Shown here: positions 61,573-64,000 of the stretch, piece by piece | Numbering within the stretch: position 1 is the stretch's first letter | Layout: each line of letters begins with the position of its first letter | Assembly (NCBI RefSeq): GCF_003285015.1 | Contig: NZ_QMFB01000011.1 | Span: 1 to 64,000, forward strand | Direction of reading: 5' to 3' | Length of the DNA stretch: 64,000 bases | Source: Paenibacillus contaminans | Lineage (GTDB): Bacteria > Bacillota > Bacilli > Paenibacillales > NBRC-103111 | Program-made: the position numbers and the translations under genes | The notes under the pieces: generated by a model | The model's input: the letters and a program-made list of their open reading frames with translations, nothing else | Told to the model about the DNA's origin: nothing | Databases searched by the model: none

Positions 61573-62869
61573 ATTCGCCCATCGCGTTCGGGACGCCGTC
61601 GGCGAAGCCGAGCACCGCTCCTTGCGCGGTCAGGGCCTCTTGCACCTTGCGGACGTCGAGCTCGCGCGGCTGCACCTGCCCTTTGGCGCACAGCGCCGCC
61701 GCCGTTCCGGCCGCCTGGCCGATGGCCATGGCGATCGGCTGCACGCGGATCGCCGAATGCGCCTCGTGCGTTGCCGAAACCGGGCGCCCGCCGATCAGCA
61801 GGTTCTCGATCTTCTTCGGCACGAGCGTGCGGAACGGAATGTCGTACCATTCCCCTTCCGGCAAATGCTTCAGAATCGTTCCCTCGCCGTCCGGGTTATG
61901 GATGTCCACAGGGTACGCGCCCCGCGCGATGACATCCTCGAACCGGCAGGAGGCGAGCAGTTCGTCCGCCGTAAGCATATATTCGCCGACGACACGCCGG
62001 GATTCGCGCACCCCGATTTGCGGCGCGGTCGTCTGCAGGTAGGCGTCCCGGAAGGCGGGCACCTCCGCTTTGAGGAAGCGGACGAGCTGTTGCGCCTGGC
62101 GCCTTCCTTCGACTTCCGCCTCCGTCAGCTCCCACGGATCCGTCGCATCCTTGCGAAGCACCCTCGTCGTATTGAAGTGAATGACGCCGGGCTGGTTCGC
62201 ATAGAACCACAGCACGTTCTCGCGGGGGCAGTCGATTTCGCCGCGCCGTTTCGCTTCCAAATAAAGCTCCGTTATTTCCGCCCGCGTCGGCATCAGATCC
62301 ATATCGACATTGGCCATCCGGAAATTAAGCGTCATCGGCTGGCTCAAGCTGTCGACGGCCCGCCCCTTCTCGACGATCGCTCCGGCAAGCGACGCCAGAT
62401 CGGCATCGCCGGTCGCATCGACGTACATATCCGCCGTCAGGTCGACAAGACCGGCTTTGTTCGCAAAGCGCACCGCTTCGATCCGCGAACCCGCTTCGTC
62501 CATTCTCGCCTCCCCGAGGAAGGAATGATACAGCAGTTTGACGCCGGCCTCCTGGCAGAGCTGCTCCGCCGCGACCTTGAGCGCTTCGGGGTCGAACGCC
62601 GTACGCTGCTTCGGATGCCCGTACATGCCCATCTCCGTCATCCGGTCGATCAGCTCCTGCAGCACCCCGTAAATAAGCTGCACGTTGCTGCCCCCCGACG
62701 CCCAATACGACATCCACGGATTGACCATCATCGCGGTGCCCGCGCCGCCCAAAAATCCGTACCGTTCCACCAACAACGTCTCGGCACCCATCCGGGCGGA
62801 CGCTACGGCCGCGGCAATACCCGCCGGACCTCCTCCTGCGACAATGACGTCATACGTTTGCTTGTTCAT
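61571..62869 (-). CDS. FAD-dependent oxidoreductase
   Basis: 432 residues; ATG five bases after GGAGGAG. N-terminal dinucleotide-binding motif DVIVAGGGPAGIAAAVASARMG, an ERYGFLGGAGT segment, YVDATGDADLASLAG in the middle and a C-terminal LLIGGRPVSATHEAHSAIRVQPIAMAIGQAAG, the pattern of the FAD_oxidored family often found in carbohydrate loci. Probably oxidises or dehydrogenates a sugar or small substrate in the cytoplasm; substrate unknown. Lies between the glycosidase-like gene and a binding-protein gene, all on the minus strand. Confidence 0.88.
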   Translation of the reverse strand: MNKQTYDVIVAGGGPAGIAAAVASARMGAETLLVERYGFLGGAGTAMMVNPWMSYWASGGSNVQLIYGVLQELIDRMTEMGMYGHPKQRTAFDPEALKVAAEQLCQEAGVKLLYHSFLGEARMDEAGSRIEAVRFANKAGLVDLTADMYVDATGDADLASLAGAIVEKGRAVDSLSQPMTLNFRMANVDMDLMPTRAEITELYLEAKRRGEIDCPRENVLWFYANQPGVIHFNTTRVLRKDATDPWELTEAEVEGRRQAQQLVRFLKAEVPAFRDAYLQTTAPQIGVRESRRVVGEYMLTADELLASCRFEDVIARGAYPVDIHNPDGEGTILKHLPEGEWYDIPFRTLVPKKIENLLIGGRPVSATHEAHSAIRVQPIAMAIGQAAGTAAALCAKGQVQPRELDVRKVQEALTAQGAVLGFADGVPNAMGE

Positions 62870-63151
62870 TCAATCTCCTCCTTTGAGTTGCCCAATGGCC
62901 TAATGGCAAATATGTATTGCTTTAGGCGGAACCCGCACTCGACTCGACCGCCGCCAAGCAGCGCCGCAGCGCGCTCTCGCTGATGGAGAAGCACGCTTGC
63001 GGAACCGCTCTGCTCTACCGATTATCTTCAGTACGTTACGAAGTGCTATTCCTATCGAAGATCCGCTCGCTTGCCAATGCGGGTAGCCTCATGAACATAA
63101 GGTTTTATGAAACGCCCGATCTTCCGTCTTCTCCGCGACAAATCGCGCACT

Positions 63152-64000
63152 CTACTTTACGAAGCCTTGCTCTTTAATTTGCTTCTCCCCGGCTTCCACA
63201 TAAAGCTTATACTTAAACGTCGTTTCGAATGTCTTCAGGAAGTCCGGGTATTCGCTGATCGGCCGCTTTCCCGAGACGAATTTGATCATTTCCTCCTCCG
63301 CGAACCGGTCTGCGTCGGCTTTATTGAAATCGCTCGGCGGGATGACGGAGCTGTCGAAGCTATGGATGCGCGGCGTTTGGATCGCAAACTCGGTCGCAGC
63401 CGCCTGGTTCGGGAACTTGATCGCCAAATATTCCTTGTTCGGACGACCCGTAATTTGATACAGGTTGAAATAGTTCCCTTCTTTCGCCATCAGATCCGTC
63501 GGCACGACCTTGCCGTCCTTCATGTTGTAATGCTTGCCCTCGAGACCGTACATGACCAGCCGGTTTCCTTCCTCCCCGGATACGTAGTTGATCAGGTCGA
63601 ACACCTTTTGCAGCTTCGCTTTATCCTTCTCCAGCGCCTTCGGAATGACCCAATAACGCGACGGCCGGTCAAAATCGTACGATCCGTCAAACTGGCCGCC
63701 GGGCCCTTTGAGCGGCGCCATTTGAATCCACTCCGCCTGCGGGTTGATCGCTTTGTACTGCGCGATGAACTCGTCCTTGGCCATATCCGTCCAGCCCTTG
63801 AAAATAAAGCCCGCTTTCCCCTGAAACGCCTTCTGCACCTCGATATTCCCTTTATTCGTCATGATTTCGGGATCGACGACGCCGGAGTCGAATACGGATT
63901 TGATGAATTTCAGGGCGTCCGGCATAGCGGGATCGTAATAAGCGTTCGTTACCTTGCCGTTCTTCTCGTAGAACGAGCCGGGCGCACCTACGCCGTGGGC
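63152..64000 (-). CDS. LipO-type sugar-binding lipoprotein, C-terminal part (runs off the right edge)
   Basis: At least 282 codons; the frame is open to position 64000, so the start and lipobox are outside. The visible part (PGSFYEKNGKVTNAYYDPA, FIKSVFDSGVVDPEIM, RYWVIPKALEKDKAKLQKVFDLINYVSGEEG) is typical of the large binding proteins of LplB/LplC transporters. Its permeases are not in the window on this side; they may be upstream beyond the edge. Confidence 0.88.
   Translation of the reverse strand, partial: AHGVGAPGSFYEKNGKVTNAYYDPAMPDALKFIKSVFDSGVVDPEIMTNKGNIEVQKAFQGKAGFIFKGWTDMAKDEFIAQYKAINPQAEWIQMAPLKGPGGQFDGSYDFDRPSRYWVIPKALEKDKAKLQKVFDLINYVSGEEGNRLVMYGLEGKHYNMKDGKVVPTDLMAKEGNYFNLYQITGRPNKEYLAIKFPNQAAATEFAIQTPRIHSFDSSVIPPSDFNKADADRFAEEEMIKFVSGKRPISEYPDFLKTFETTFKYKLYVEAGEKQIKEQGFVK

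Noticed and set aside
61544..62983. 479-codon plus-strand frame opposite the FAD oxidoreductase
   Set aside because: Same reason: antisense to a gene with clear FAD motifs and a ribosome site.

Overview
The window looks like chromosome of a Gram-positive, spore-forming Paenibacillaceae member (Paenibacillus or Cohnella type). Evidence: strong AGGAGG-type ribosome sites with frequent TTG and GTG starts, a surface protein ending in three SLH motifs, many CUT1 sugar ABC transporters paired with YesM/YesN-type sensor kinases and AraC-type response regulators, and a near-consensus late-sporulation promoter. Most genes are on the minus strand. The theme is scavenging of complex glycans at the cell surface.

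0.1-20 kb: a surface/secretion and probable sialic-acid region. It holds a secreted Asp-box (sialidase-like) protein with two LamG domains, a CcdA plus TlpA/ResA-like pair, two paralogous membrane-anchored Ala/Ser/Pro-rich proteins that end in cysteine, an SLH-anchored protein with two thioredoxin-like domains (one with CAWC), and a giant Asp-box/discoidin/Ig-like protein whose C-terminal SLH-like end is cut off by a frameshift. Upstream lies an operon of two permeases, an N-acetylneuraminate-lyase-type aldolase and a solute-binding lipoprotein, with a clear promoter and operator.

20-35 kb: an MFS transporter; an exact 19 x 52 bp tandem array; one kinase/regulator pair; then a complete locus of kinase, regulator, GH28-type enzyme, binding lipoprotein and two permeases. 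Two 44-bp near-identical sites at the same distance from their -10 boxes mark the probable regulator targets.

35-46 kb: plus-strand genes: a conserved hypothetical, a truncated IS1595-type transposase fragment, a DHA2 drug efflux pump, a MITE-like element, two pentapeptide-repeat proteins (the second Qnr-like), and an OmpR-type two-component system that shares a motif with the promoter region of a divergent lipase-like hydrolase. A Nudix hydrolase and three very small genes follow.

46-64 kb: a second glycan locus with two TIM-barrel glycosidase-like proteins, an ABC importer, a regulator/kinase/anchored-binding-protein operon whose kinase has a doubled sensor half, an FAD oxidoreductase, and a binding lipoprotein that runs off the right edge. 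Intergenic spaces carry three copies of a dispersed ~300-bp repeat (one interrupted by an IS3-type end fragment) and two copies of a ~130-bp palindromic element. cre-like motifs recur in front of several carbohydrate operons.

No rRNA, tRNA or CRISPR array was seen.
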